This document shows positions 7,339 to 17,055 of a stretch of 37,065 bases of DNA, one piece after another (within the stretch, counting starts at the first letter, position 1; every line of letters starts with the position of its first letter). The notes under the pieces are model-generated. The model did no database searches and was not told where the DNA came from. It was given only the letters and a program-made list of their open reading frames with translations. The translations under genes and the position numbers were made by a program. This DNA is from a virus, in IMG/VR virus record IMGVR_UViG_3300027865_000022, positions 1 through 37,065 of that record; one strand, written 5' to 3'.

Positions 7339-8286
7339 TTAAGACGGGTCCCCGAGTTTACCTTTTGTGAATACTCCCGATGTATCGTCTAAAGTTCCCT
7401 CTGCGATAACGGCATCGGCGTCATTGTAAATCTTAAACTTCCCAGTATTTGAATCAGACACGCCTTTATTTCTCAAATGCATGTATTCATACATCATTAC
7501 CTGCTGAGGAGTAGGATTTTTTGGTGGTGCTCCCGCCGCTTGTTCTGCCAATGCCAAAGCGGAAGCCCAAACAGCGTTTGTTATTTGGGTGATGGCGCCA
7601 GGTTCGAAAGAATCCAATTCCAATGCATGTGTTTTTCCATAGGCAATGATCGCATACTCTGAAGTATCATCCGGCTGTATTACCCAGTTTGTGTGCATTG
7701 TCGCCACTCGCGTACTGCCAATATAGCTATCAATTAAACCATAACCCCCTTGACCGGTACCAGCAGTGATGACGACTACTGCATGGTCATAAAAGTCATC
7801 CACATCGCTAGCGATGGTTTCAAGAGTGATTGTAATTGCTCCACCAGCTTGCGCCGTGCCATCTTCAATAAACGCCCCTCTGAGTTGCCTTAATATTTTA
7901 CCAGACGAATTCTGTATATTATGGGTCGCCCCTGTTAGGACTTCATCCCAAACAGCACCGACAAGCTCATCTATCTGATTAGTGGTTGTCTGTATGTTTA
8001 TGGTTAAATCGACCCACTCTGATCCCGCGGCATCAGAAAAAGTAACCTGAATATTGTCTCCATTCATCTCTGAAGCACTCAATGTTACCTTCACGCGCTT
8101 CGATCCGGATGGTGTCACCGCAGATAAAGTGCCTACATTCCCCTCTGCGCCTCCATCAGTAGAAACCTTTACGTCTCCGGTCGCCAACGTTGGATTTACT
8201 TGCAAAATATTTGGATTGGCTTGAGACACCAGTGACACATAAAATATATATTCTGTATTTATTTTTGGAGTTACATAGGATGGCAT
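7339..8286 (-). CDS. Probable tail fibre or baseplate protein
   Basis: A 315-residue protein with a beta-rich, Gly/Thr/Ser-rich N-terminal half (VTLSASEMNGDNIQVTFSDA), a middle stretch with HAVVVITAGTGQGGYGLIDS, and a C-terminal MMYEYMHLRNKGVSDSNTGK followed by FKIYND. This C-terminal pattern recurs in phage tail-tip proteins that precede receptor-binding parts. It overlaps the next upstream gene by one base (8286). Exact role unknown; the assignment rests on composition and on lying in the tail cluster. Confidence 0.6.
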   Translation of the reverse strand: MPSYVTPKINTEYIFYVSLVSQANPNILQVNPTLATGDVKVSTDGGAEGNVGTLSAVTPSGSKRVKVTLSASEMNGDNIQVTFSDAAGSEWVDLTINIQTTTNQIDELVGAVWDEVLTGATHNIQNSSGKILRQLRGAFIEDGTAQAGGAITITLETIASDVDDFYDHAVVVITAGTGQGGYGLIDSYIGSTRVATMHTNWVIQPDDTSEYAIIAYGKTHALELDSFEPGAITQITNAVWASALALAEQAAGAPPKNPTPQQVMMYEYMHLRNKGVSDSNTGKFKIYNDADAVIAEGTLDDTSGVFTKGKLGDPS

Positions 8287-9962
8287 TATCTGGTCCCCAA
8301 TCCGTATTGTTGTATTGGGTCAAAGCCTATATTTTTAATTGAAGCCGCTAGTCCCAAACTCCACCCCACAACCAATTTTGGTACTTGCCCACTGGGATGT
8401 TCCGCGCTATCGAACGACATCAGATTGCTGGTTAATGAAGCTAGAGGGTGGTCTAATTGGTCATGCCCTTCTCTAATACCAAGATAGGTTATCCCAGCAG
8501 TGCCACCTATGGGTTTTTGCTCACCGTTCCGGGCTACCCACCCAATTCCTGAGCCATTGAACGCAAACGGGTTATATTGATTCAGATTCAAATTAGCCAA
8601 AGATACCCGATTGCTTCCCTCGGCAGGATTGTCCACGGCGTCACCGCAGTGAGGAAAATCATTATCTCCTATATCTGTGTCAGATCCGATCTGGTCACCC
8701 TGTACCTGAACAACAGAAACAAAATCAACTCCGTCATTGTCGCCGTTATTTATAGTGCTGAAGTCGACAGAAAAGACAGCATCGGTAATAAGCGCTCCTG
8801 CTGAGAGCGAACCGGTATCTATGTAAGCGTTAGCCCTAAAAATCCTAAAGCCACCCCTCCCCACTTCATGCGACACACCCATACTAATGTTTTGCGAAAA
8901 ACTTGATTTATTGCCGTCGCCCGTAGGGGAATCATGCACCGTGTCCCAGTCAAAATCAGGGAATGGACGGGAATACGAATCTGAAGTATTCGTTCCGGGG
9001 TGCGCATCCGGGTTGCCTGTGAACGTAAAATTAGAGATCACGGGGAAAACTGCGTCAATAAAAAATGACTTTGGTATCAATTTAGTAAAACGATAGCGGT
9101 TCATGCCGGTCCGCTCCACATGCGTCTCTACAAACCATCTTTTTGGTAAGCCGTCCGAGTTTCGGCTATTATCTTGTATAAAAGATGGCCGTGTCCCGCA
9201 CCCGCGTTTTCCGGTGGAGTCTTGCAAGCGTAGGTATAAGCCCTGACTCTGTTCTGCTAAGGTTAACTTACTATCGGGTTTTTTTAATTCATTTTCCCAA
9301 TAATCCCGTTCAGAAGCTCGATCCCGGCCCGACGTAATTACCCGGGGGCTCATTTCAACTTTATGAGCACGGCTGACCTCTCCATTAAAGGCAAACTCAA
9401 CTTCGAACTGGATGGGAATAAAACCGGTTAAAGAACCGGAAGGTTTTTTATCGAAAACTATGTACTCATTTTGCCTAACTGCAATACCATGCTCACTTTG
9501 ATAAACTAAGTGAGCCGCAAAAGAGCCAGTATTCCATGCATTTTTATAAATAACCGAATCCAGCCGTCCACCACCTTCGGATTCTGTTTTATGCGTGTTA
9601 ATATCATAGAGCTCGCCGGCAACATCATCCACATCAATAGGTCTGATCCTTGGCCCAAAACTATCCTCGGTAATCAGAGTTTTGCCCAACGGATTGCCGG
9701 GGGAGGCAAACAGATCAAACCGGCTATTTGCCACTATTTCTGCGTAATCGATAGACCGTTTTGGCGCATGAAGCATCATCGGAGCTTGAGTCATCTCGAA
9801 GCCTGTGCCTGTGGGGCTTAGCACACAATTGATGCGCTCCCATGATTTGCTGGAATCTAAAAAATTCTTAAATTTCCCATAAAAAGCCGTTGCCGGTTTG
9901 CCGTTTAGGCTATCCGGTTCAGCGTTCCACGTTTTGCCTTTTATTAAAGCCGCCAAATTCAT
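8286..9962 (-). CDS. Large probable tail/baseplate protein, unknown family
   Basis: A 558-residue beta-rich protein without signal peptide or membrane segment. About residues 310-540 look like a jelly-roll-type module (FDWDTVHDSPTGDGNKSSFS, then aromatic and Gly-rich strands ending KLVVGWSLG), a type of sequence common in phage structural proteins that contact surfaces. It lies between two BppU-like domain genes and a fibre-like gene, consistent with a tail-tip component. I do not recognise a specific family. Confidence 0.6.
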   Translation of the reverse strand: MNLAALIKGKTWNAEPDSLNGKPATAFYGKFKNFLDSSKSWERINCVLSPTGTGFEMTQAPMMLHAPKRSIDYAEIVANSRFDLFASPGNPLGKTLITEDSFGPRIRPIDVDDVAGELYDINTHKTESEGGGRLDSVIYKNAWNTGSFAAHLVYQSEHGIAVRQNEYIVFDKKPSGSLTGFIPIQFEVEFAFNGEVSRAHKVEMSPRVITSGRDRASERDYWENELKKPDSKLTLAEQSQGLYLRLQDSTGKRGCGTRPSFIQDNSRNSDGLPKRWFVETHVERTGMNRYRFTKLIPKSFFIDAVFPVISNFTFTGNPDAHPGTNTSDSYSRPFPDFDWDTVHDSPTGDGNKSSFSQNISMGVSHEVGRGGFRIFRANAYIDTGSLSAGALITDAVFSVDFSTINNGDNDGVDFVSVVQVQGDQIGSDTDIGDNDFPHCGDAVDNPAEGSNRVSLANLNLNQYNPFAFNGSGIGWVARNGEQKPIGGTAGITYLGIREGHDQLDHPLASLTSNLMSFDSAEHPSGQVPKLVVGWSLGLAASIKNIGFDPIQQYGLGTR

Positions 9963-9972
9963 AATTTATCTT

Positions 9973-10326
9973 CTAAATATCGTCTATTACAGTTAATTTA
10001 TAGTTTATGTTTTCCGGGACAAATCTGACTTTAGTATCCGCTAGGATGTATTTGAAATAAAACTTGTAGCTGGTTGCAATGTCAAAATCAGCAGCTACCT
10101 GTGATAGTTTCACCTGACCATTCGCTTCAGAAACAACAGAAATCTTGCCACCGCCAGTGGAAAATGACTTCACAGTAAATGGTGATTCTAATTGCTCAAG
10201 TCGTAATTCAACAGAAGTTTGTCCAGTTAAATCAATCGGTGTTTCCCCATCATCCTGAAGCAAGTTCCAAATGACAGGGTCTTCTGAACCCACTCTAATT
10301 ATTGTATTACCGTCTACAGTTTGCAT
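9973..10326 (-). CDS. BppU-like N-terminal domain protein (copy 2)
   Basis: A 117-residue paralogue of the neighbouring 10338-10688 product: VDGNTIIRVGSEDPVIWNLL, DDGETPIDLTGQTSVELRL and a C-terminal NYKLTVIDDI. It is the size of a single baseplate attachment domain without a receptor-binding tail. Only 11 nt separate it from the first copy, consistent with tandem gene duplication followed by divergence. Confidence 0.6.
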   Translation of the reverse strand: MQTVDGNTIIRVGSEDPVIWNLLQDDGETPIDLTGQTSVELRLEQLESPFTVKSFSTGGGKISVVSEANGQVKLSQVAADFDIATSYKFYFKYILADTKVRFVPENINYKLTVIDDI

Positions 10327-10337
10327 TGCATTAATCC

Positions 10338-10688
10338 TTATATTGCCGCAATCACCCTAAATGTATAGTTTTTCCCTCCAGGGACAGGGGTGGTCATAAG
10401 ATCAATATACAAATCATATGCGGATTCTTCATCAAAGTCGCTCCCCTCCGGATAAAAATCTATTTGTCCTATGTTAACGCTACGCGGTTCGACAATCACA
10501 AGCTTTTGAATTGCATCCAACGTGGAGAACGTTTTACTAGCACCTGATTCTTTGTCATCCAACCGGAGGATAGCTTCCTCCACGGTTGTTAAATCAATCG
10601 GAGTTTCCCCGTCTTTCCCAACAACTATCCAGCGAATACGACCTCCCGAACCCACCCTGATCGTCACATCGCCATCTACTAACATCAA
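10338..10688 (-). CDS. BppU-like N-terminal domain protein (copy 1)
   Basis: A 116-residue protein with VDGDVTIRVGSGGRIRWIVV, KDGETPIDLTTVEEAILRLD and GKNYTFRVIAAI, the same framework as the copies at 9973-10326 and 6701-7060. Probably a small baseplate or tail-tip subunit. It overlaps the end of the upstream gene by 4 nt. Confidence 0.6.
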   Translation of the reverse strand: MMLVDGDVTIRVGSGGRIRWIVVGKDGETPIDLTTVEEAILRLDDKESGASKTFSTLDAIQKLVIVEPRSVNIGQIDFYPEGSDFDEESAYDLYIDLMTTPVPGGKNYTFRVIAAI

Positions 10689-11380
10689 GCACCGGCAAAT
10701 GTATGGTTAATAAAAATCTTAAGCAGGGTGTCTTCATCTTTCCAAAAGTAATCGGCACCATCAAATACAAAATGAGAAAGCAAAACCGTCCCGGATGATG
10801 GTGATGGGGTTGTGATAACGCCCTCTTTAATCTTTTCGGCAGGGGATTCCAGAATAAAACTTGCGCCGAACCATGTGAATTTCCAGCTCACTACACGCAC
10901 ACCTGCCCCGGAGTTATCCACCTCCTGGTCGTTGGTGATAGGATACAGATATGGATCTTCTGTCAGTCCCTCCCCGGCATGCCACCCATACAGCAACCGT
11001 TCGGTTGCTATTATAGGCGTATCCAGGTCGTTATAAACGTCCGTATCTGCTGGTGTTGAAGCGACCGCAGGATTGCCCAAAATCATCGTATTAAAGTTTA
11101 TGTAAGTGCCGTTCCCTGAATAAACATCTACAACCGGCGACCCAAATTGGCTTTTATATGACAAAGCCCAGGCTGCGGCAGCAGCATAGTTTTCTGCGCC
11201 GTCAAGTGTAATCAGATTACGGCCTTTCGGTCTTGCTATTATCCTGTTCGTCGGTTGATGTATCAAAACCGCATTAACCTTACCGGTCATAGACATATGC
11301 AGGTTAGTGTTTCCCATCTTACCCAACCAAACCATGTTTCTCTTTACTCTACGGAAATAATTCAAGGGAGAGGGGATCAT
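10685..11380 (-). CDS. Unknown tail-module protein
   Basis: A 231-residue protein. The N-terminus is basic (NYFRRVKRNMVWLGKMGNTN); the rest is mixed alpha/beta with aromatic patches (SWKFTWFGASFILESP). No signal peptide or membrane segment. It lies in the continuous late operon, overlapping both neighbours by 4 nt. Family not recognised; probably structural. Confidence 0.55.
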   Translation of the reverse strand: MIPSPLNYFRRVKRNMVWLGKMGNTNLHMSMTGKVNAVLIHQPTNRIIARPKGRNLITLDGAENYAAAAAWALSYKSQFGSPVVDVYSGNGTYINFNTMILGNPAVASTPADTDVYNDLDTPIIATERLLYGWHAGEGLTEDPYLYPITNDQEVDNSGAGVRVVSWKFTWFGASFILESPAEKIKEGVITTPSPSSGTVLLSHFVFDGADYFWKDEDTLLKIFINHTFAGA

Positions 11381-11616
11381 TGTTTTTTCTCCTTATGTAG
11401 ATTAACCACTACATTTTCGCCGCCGCCCATGTCTTCATTCATGATTTTGGCGTGTTTTCTTTTGATGCTTTTGCTTTTTTTTATTATGGTATTCTTAAAA
11501 TCTTTATTATCCTTTGTTGCAGCATGGTATATTACGAATGGCATAAGCCACAAATATAAAAATGTTGTTTTAGTTATCTTCAAAAACGCAATGAAAAACT
11601 TTTTTATCCTGTCCAT
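11377..11616 (-). CDS. Small membrane protein of the tail region
   Basis: A 79-residue protein with one hydrophobic segment near the N-terminus (FLYLWLMPFVIYHAA, about residues 19-33) flanked by lysines, and a very basic C-terminal part (KNTIIKKSKSIKRKHAK). Its start overlaps the end of the LamG-type gene by 13 nt. It could insert in the host membrane late in infection. Function unknown. Confidence 0.5.
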   Translation of the reverse strand: MDRIKKFFIAFLKITKTTFLYLWLMPFVIYHAATKDNKDFKNTIIKKSKSIKRKHAKIMNEDMGGGENVVVNLHKEKKQ

Positions 11617-13439
11617 TCGGCCTCTCCATCAGTTTTATCCTTATCCAATTTACCATTCTGTTTCAAGGAGGAATCCAGGATGCCTCCTGTTTTGGTCTCT
11701 TTTGCCTGTGATTTGACTTTTAAGGACTCAGCAACCCCACCCACTTTATCCTTATCCAATTTACCATTCTGTTTCAAGGAGGAATCCAGGATGCCTCCTG
11801 TTTTGGTCTCTTTTGCCTGTGATTTGACTTTTAGAGACTTCAATTTAAAGGATTGTTTTATTGATCCCAGGACGCCGGAAACCTTTAATGATTCCAAGAC
11901 GCCACTGACCGTAACTGATTTTAATTGGGCTTTGAATAAATTTATCCTCCCGACAAAGGCAGTAACAATATCATCAACAATATTTACAGTTCCATTGACA
12001 CCCTCGAAAAAACCAAACATAATCCTGTCAGCTTCATCGATATTGACTATTTCGGCTATGTCCTCGAAGAAGCCAAACATCACCCTATATGCGTCACTTA
12101 GATTGACCAGCTCCTCTACAAACAATATCGGTCCTGATAAATCCCTGATGCTCTCATCAATATTCACGGATTCATTTATGGTGGGGGTGGAGCCTAAGAG
12201 GAAAACTGAGAGCTCAATTATATTTTCAACTTCGTTGATTGCCAGGATCGGTCCCCGCAAACTCCTGATAACCTCATCGATATTTATAACGTGTGATTGG
12301 GACTTAATCGATCCCAATAAATTTCCAAGACTCTCGTCAACATTAATCGCCCCATCTACTCCCACAATAAAACCGGACAACGTTTTATCGGTTTCGTCTA
12401 TGTTTTGTGCTTCGGTAGTTTCGTTGAAAAAACCGAAAAACAATTGCCCGATAGCATCTGAGATGTTTCCTGTCTCGGAATGCCCTTGGAAAAACCCCGT
12501 GTTTAGACTATCATCCTCGCTGATAGAAACAGTATCGCTCGCAGTGGGAATAAGCAACTTTTCTCCTTTTAAAATAAAGCTTGCCGACCTGACCGGAATT
12601 ACTGTCACGTCCCCCCAAATACCGGCAACAGGGTCGGGGGTTGCTTCCAATACAATATCAGCTATATTGTTAGTCGATACAGAGGGGAGACCTAAACTTA
12701 ATTTAAATTGTTGGAACCTGGTATAGGAATTTGTAAAAAGTTGAGTCACTTCTGAGGCCAATAACCCCCGTTCGTATAAATTGATTTCACCAATAAGACC
12801 ATCAAAATAATTAAATGAAACCGTCCCACCCCAAACACCTACTTGCAAATCATTACTGTTAAAAGTGACAAAGCTTTTACTGTGGGCTCCCGATGAGGCC
12901 AAAACCCCATTTTTGTACAGATAAATATTAGTAGACGTGACGACTCCGACCAAATGAACCCACTCCCCAGCTATTTGAGGAGTTAGAACTCTAATCCCAT
13001 CGCCAGACCCAAGCTGATATCTCCATTCATAGTCAGAATCCCTTAACCCTATCCAAAAATTACTACTCCCTCCAGGAGATATTGCCTTCGAATCAACGAT
13101 ACCAACGGTATCATTAAAATCCGGATCTGTATGCACGGCATCGTGTTTCAACCAGATGCTCACAGACCACGGATAATCGTCAACAGATATAACTCCATCC
13201 GGGATATCTATAGAATCATCAGTCCCATCAAAATCCAACGCCCAACCATTCCGGCCAATAGCCCAGGTTGCGTCATCAATTACGCCTAAATTGTTGTATA
13301 GCGATGAATCAAAAACAGTGCCTCCTGCGCCCTCATTTAAAAGCCAAGAGCCGATTAGGCCATCAGACAGAGGATTAGACAGGCCGGGAACCAGTCCGAA
13401 CGGTGGTTTAATATCGTTGTATGAATGCAATAGAGGCAT
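11604..13439 (-). CDS. LamG/concanavalin-type adhesin-like tail protein with C-terminal repeats
   Basis: A 611-residue protein. Residues about 20-240 are a LamG-like lectin fold: GLIGSWLLNEGAGGTVFDSS, LDFDGTDDSIDIPDG, WSVSIWLKHD, EWVHLVGVV and YKNGVLASSG. From about 300 to 510 there are imperfect repeats of roughly 30 residues built on the theme ...NIDE..R.L.G.... The last 90 residues are Lys-rich and contain a near-perfect 37-residue duplication. It probably binds host surface glycans as part of the tail tip, with the repeats as a stalk. A Lys-rich duplicated tail is unusual for such proteins. Confidence 0.65.
   Translation of the reverse strand: MPLLHSYNDIKPPFGLVPGLSNPLSDGLIGSWLLNEGAGGTVFDSSLYNNLGVIDDATWAIGRNGWALDFDGTDDSIDIPDGVISVDDYPWSVSIWLKHDAVHTDPDFNDTVGIVDSKAISPGGSSNFWIGLRDSDYEWRYQLGSGDGIRVLTPQIAGEWVHLVGVVTSTNIYLYKNGVLASSGAHSKSFVTFNSNDLQVGVWGGTVSFNYFDGLIGEINLYERGLLASEVTQLFTNSYTRFQQFKLSLGLPSVSTNNIADIVLEATPDPVAGIWGDVTVIPVRSASFILKGEKLLIPTASDTVSISEDDSLNTGFFQGHSETGNISDAIGQLFFGFFNETTEAQNIDETDKTLSGFIVGVDGAINVDESLGNLLGSIKSQSHVINIDEVIRSLRGPILAINEVENIIELSVFLLGSTPTINESVNIDESIRDLSGPILFVEELVNLSDAYRVMFGFFEDIAEIVNIDEADRIMFGFFEGVNGTVNIVDDIVTAFVGRINLFKAQLKSVTVSGVLESLKVSGVLGSIKQSFKLKSLKVKSQAKETKTGGILDSSLKQNGKLDKDKVGGVAESLKVKSQAKETKTGGILDSSLKQNGKLDKDKTDGEAEWTG
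11634..11833. repeat. 89-nt exact repeat, 111-nt period
   Basis: Positions 11634-11722 and 11745-11833 are identical, with a 22-nt variable linker between them (111 nt offset = 37 codons). They encode the repeated Lys-rich C-terminus of the LamG-type protein. Identity at synonymous sites shows the duplication is recent. Confidence 0.85.
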
Positions 13440-13441
13440 AA

Positions 13442-13888
13442 TTACGTAAATTGATGTTTTATTCCCTGATATTGTTTGGCATGGTTACCCTCTGTGCTGT
13501 CTAACGACGCCCCCGTTTTGTTTTCTATTACGATTTTCCATTTTTCCGGTAATCCGGCAAAAAATGCCTGGGCAACAGAAACGGGATTTGATGTAAACGT
13601 CGTGTTGTTTACATTGGCGTTGATTATCGCTATCGGCTTTGATTTCCGATTCACCGAATCAGGATACGATGTCCCTCCGTCAACCGATCCAACCGCATAA
13701 ACAGCTATGTAACCAGTTGAATCAACTGTTGATGTCGTTTTGATTTTCAACTGAACCAAAGCATCCAAATACAGATTACTGGAATTGTCAATTTCACTGG
13801 AAACGGCCACCCCGTTATCGGCCAGACTCGCTAACGTAATTGTGATAGCAGCTACATTTGCATATTTTAACAGGAGATCACCAGCCAT
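13442..13888 (-). CDS. Probable tail-tip protein
   Basis: A 148-residue beta-rich protein starting AGDLLLKYANVAAITITLAS, with TTSTVDSTGYIAVYAVGSVD GGTSYPD in the middle and a short C-terminal QYQGIKHQF. I have seen such sequences near fibre genes in siphophages, where they are annotated only as hypothetical. It shares one base with the upstream gene. No catalytic motif visible. Confidence 0.55.
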   Translation of the reverse strand: MAGDLLLKYANVAAITITLASLADNGVAVSSEIDNSSNLYLDALVQLKIKTTSTVDSTGYIAVYAVGSVDGGTSYPDSVNRKSKPIAIINANVNNTTFTSNPVSVAQAFFAGLPEKWKIVIENKTGASLDSTEGNHAKQYQGIKHQFT

Positions 13889-14358
13889 TATGATTCATTG
13901 CTCACTAGAAATAAATTCGATATGGTGTGTGTCTGACCATCAGACACAAATACTGGAGAAGCCGTTGACCAAAAGGCAATGACCTCCCGATTCGCTATAG
14001 GTGCTTTATCATCAGTTAAAATATAATAACTTGCGCCATCTCCGGAAGAGGGGATACTTCCTCCGGAGGCCACAAGAGCCAGATCTTTAATTCCAATTTT
14101 ACCTTGATTCGTCCCATCATCTTCAATAAGGGTGTCAAAATCAACATCGTTTAAATTTAATTGAATCCCACCAGTCGCATAACCATTCCCTAATGATATT
14201 TCAGTAAGATCGCTCACCAGATTTGTGTCAGACCCGGGCACGTCATCGGCAGTGGCCAGTAGCAAATACAAATTTGTGGGCAAGGCCCCGCCGCCCCATT
14301 CCTTGCGGAAAAATGCCTCGAATAGTCTTACTTTCCCTCTGTTTGTCACACCTGGCAT
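13888..14358 (-). CDS. Probable tail-tip/fibre-associated protein
   Basis: A 156-residue protein: VTNRGKVRLFEAFFRKEWGG followed by LPTNLYLLLATADDVPGSDT, then Gly/Asn-rich strands (ISLGNGYATGGIQLN). This N-terminal pattern is common in small tail proteins encoded after the hub. It lies 3 nt downstream of the hub gene. Role inferred from position. Confidence 0.6.
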   Translation of the reverse strand: MPGVTNRGKVRLFEAFFRKEWGGGALPTNLYLLLATADDVPGSDTNLVSDLTEISLGNGYATGGIQLNLNDVDFDTLIEDDGTNQGKIGIKDLALVASGGSIPSSGDGASYYILTDDKAPIANREVIAFWSTASPVFVSDGQTHTISNLFLVSNES

Positions 14359-14361
14359 TAT

Positions 14362-17055
14362 TTACCCCAACATGGTCAAACTGATCACAGGAGACGGGGA
14401 CGGCTTATAATCCGCTTTTATCACTTGATATTTTTGATCGGTGATACCCATCTGCGAATAACTAAAATCAATAAGATCACCCTGTTCTAACTCTGAATTA
14501 TTTAAAAAAGTATTTATCGTTATTTCTTCCTTTGGGTCTTTCCAAAAATCTTTATATAACTCAGCAAGATCGTCAGCCATATCCTGATTATTTTGGATTG
14601 CGAAAAACAAGTGGCCTACCTCCCTGATACCATAACGATCAACGCTAACCGTTGTTGAAGTTATGTCTATCGTGTTTTCCGCGTAAGCATCGTTGTTATT
14701 CCAATAACCCAGAGTGTAGTCCAGGTCAGTATGGATATTATTTCTATTTGCTATTCTGTTTAAAGAGGATTCCTGGATTTTGATAGACCTTTTATTCCCT
14801 GTTACAATTGCCATGTCTTGGTCCAGCACCTTATCTACCGATCCGGTGCTGCGAATCCTGGACAACACCGCCTCTCCGGATGGGGAATAGAAAAACCTCG
14901 CCCACGTTTGTTTTGCAAGGAGAGACAGCAATGTATTGATTTTAATTTTTCTTCTAATAGCAAAATTAAAGGTAAAACTAGGGTATGTCGTTGTAATATC
15001 AGCAAATGAAGCGGGATTTATCGGTGGGTCCAAAACATCGTTATTCGAATATTTTGCTGATAAAAACTCAATAACATCTGCCGGCTGCTGAATAAGGGCA
15101 TTAGGGGTGCCTGTAAAAGTGCCGGCCCCGTCATCCTCAAAACCTTTTATGTCGGCGATGAATTCGCCACCAACACTGTCGGCCACTGAATCGCCGCCAA
15201 GTTGTACATCTGCAATCCTATTAGAGACAGCATCGGTTGTCCTGTTGGAGACAGCATTGGTCAATGTTTCTACTGCAAAACCTGGAAGATATTGAACTTC
15301 AGACCACACCTCACCAACAATAAGAGTAGCAGACAATAAAGTTCCATCAGATACTACTTGAATGTAATTATTCGCATCATCGTTGAAATCAGTCCAATCA
15401 AAAGTTCCCAAACTATAGAAAGAAGTGCTGTATATTGTTTGGGAGGTGGTGACAGTGATGTCTTTTGTTTCTTTTAAAACTCCACCTATATATAATTTAA
15501 GTTGAATATCTACGGTGCCGGAAGAAACAAAACATTGTATCCGTGCCCTTTGTTGCTTTGGTACTCCCTGAAACTGCTCAATAGCGACTTTCGTACATTT
15601 CATATCAAAAGAAGTATAAAACACTAAAGATCCGCCATCAGCAAAACCTCTATTAACAATTTGTTCAAGGTTTGCGTTCGTTCCTCCTGTTTGAGTGACA
15701 AATATATCATCCATGAAATAAGTGATCGTCACATTTGATGCTGCCACATGGCTATGATTTGCCGGAGTGCCGCCGCCGAAGCCCGTCTGTGTCGTAATCG
15801 GTTGATCTGGCTGTGTCGTAATCGGTTGATCTGGCTGCTGAGAAACTTCAATAGCAACCTGCCTTGCGATGGCTATGGGGTCGTCAAAGACCACTGTACC
15901 GTTTACTAAACTAGGGGTATTACTAAAATCGCCTATATAAATAGCGTCTTTTGTTTTGCCCCCTGTAGGTAATATTCTAAAATTCGTCAGATCGTTTAGG
16001 GGATGGCCAGACAAGGTTTCCGCTAATTTGTAAGTTATGGCTGTTTTCTCAAAAACACCATCTCCCAGCGAATGGGAGGACGCAGTTGTCCCCCCGAAAC
16101 CCCTTCCGCCAGCGTTAACCTCCAGCTTGCTTGTGCCGGCATTTACCCCGGATATTCTTATCTCCTCAGCCCCGATAATCACCGTTAGTGGATAGCTCAA
16201 TCCGACAAAGGGGGTTGTGTTGGTAATAAGGAAATCCGCTTCTGAAGAATCATCTATACCATTCTCCTCAGCTAAAGTAGTAGCTGCACCCGCCACAACC
16301 GGTATCCCTATCTGGTTTTTTACCTCTCCGATTATGATAGGAGCAATCATATTTACATAATCCTTATCAATTGACGGCCATGTGACAGCCGTTAAAAGAG
16401 TCCCTATAGATTTATCAAAATGCAACCCCATGTCTGTACAGATAAAAGTCATTTCAGTTTCAGATTTTTCAATACCTCCTGCAACAACCCCCATAAATAT
16501 CTGATCGAGGTCAGCCGACACCAGCCCGACATATAAACGGAATATACGAATGAATAAATTCTGTCGGATATAAGCGCTTGGCCTGTCAGTCTCATAGTCG
16601 GGGTCATCGAGCCAGGGACCGTTATCAAGCCTGATTCTTACCGCTGTAACCCGGTATGATTCAATCTTGATTTCGCTCTCAATAGTCCCCCAATCCAACA
16701 CTTTCGGGACATAGTCATGCTGCCCGATCGCTTCAATTTTCCTGTCTGAGAGAAAAAGCGTTTCACCATCCTGGACAAAGTCACCGTCTGAGTGTGAATC
16801 AGCTACAGTTTGCCCGACACCCCTGACAACCCCCGTAAAAGAAGTATCAGTTTTACCTGAATATGAAAATTTTTCTTTATTGATAAACCCGGTACCGGAA
16901 TCAGGGAATTGGATTGTGCTTTTAACAGGAATGGTTGTCACGCTGTCGTTGATATTTCCGTCCAGCGTAGCCAGTAACCCGATTTCCATTAATTGGAACG
17001 GGACATTGCTATCCTTGTTTTTTTCTATTTCGTAAGCTGATGTGAAACTTTTCAT
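14362..17055 (-). CDS. Large tail hub/baseplate-like protein
   Basis: An 897-residue protein, the second longest of the late operon, directly after the tape measure and one smaller gene. The N-terminus (FTSAYEIEKNKDSNVPFQLM) and the segment IAPIIIGEVKNQIGIPVVAG are typical of siphovirus hub or tail-tip proteins. Near residues 395-415 a short exact duplication (QPDQPITT repeated) comes from 24-nt repeats at 15787-15834. The C-terminal 250 residues (LSLLAKQTWARFFYSPSGEA, EELGDLIDFSYSQMG-like end) resemble the part that closes the tail tube. It probably joins tail tube and host-binding parts. Its ATG overlaps the preceding TGA (ATGA). Confidence 0.6.
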   Translation of the reverse strand: MKSFTSAYEIEKNKDSNVPFQLMEIGLLATLDGNINDSVTTIPVKSTIQFPDSGTGFINKEKFSYSGKTDTSFTGVVRGVGQTVADSHSDGDFVQDGETLFLSDRKIEAIGQHDYVPKVLDWGTIESEIKIESYRVTAVRIRLDNGPWLDDPDYETDRPSAYIRQNLFIRIFRLYVGLVSADLDQIFMGVVAGGIEKSETEMTFICTDMGLHFDKSIGTLLTAVTWPSIDKDYVNMIAPIIIGEVKNQIGIPVVAGAATTLAEENGIDDSSEADFLITNTTPFVGLSYPLTVIIGAEEIRISGVNAGTSKLEVNAGGRGFGGTTASSHSLGDGVFEKTAITYKLAETLSGHPLNDLTNFRILPTGGKTKDAIYIGDFSNTPSLVNGTVVFDDPIAIARQVAIEVSQQPDQPITTQPDQPITTQTGFGGGTPANHSHVAASNVTITYFMDDIFVTQTGGTNANLEQIVNRGFADGGSLVFYTSFDMKCTKVAIEQFQGVPKQQRARIQCFVSSGTVDIQLKLYIGGVLKETKDITVTTSQTIYSTSFYSLGTFDWTDFNDDANNYIQVVSDGTLLSATLIVGEVWSEVQYLPGFAVETLTNAVSNRTTDAVSNRIADVQLGGDSVADSVGGEFIADIKGFEDDGAGTFTGTPNALIQQPADVIEFLSAKYSNNDVLDPPINPASFADITTTYPSFTFNFAIRRKIKINTLLSLLAKQTWARFFYSPSGEAVLSRIRSTGSVDKVLDQDMAIVTGNKRSIKIQESSLNRIANRNNIHTDLDYTLGYWNNNDAYAENTIDITSTTVSVDRYGIREVGHLFFAIQNNQDMADDLAELYKDFWKDPKEEITINTFLNNSELEQGDLIDFSYSQMGITDQKYQVIKADYKPSPSPVISLTMLG

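Noticed and set aside
11680-12726. Long plus-strand frame of 348 codons
   Set aside because: It is the complement of the repeat-rich LamG-type gene; its openness comes from biased codon use there, and the late operon around it is entirely on the minus strand.
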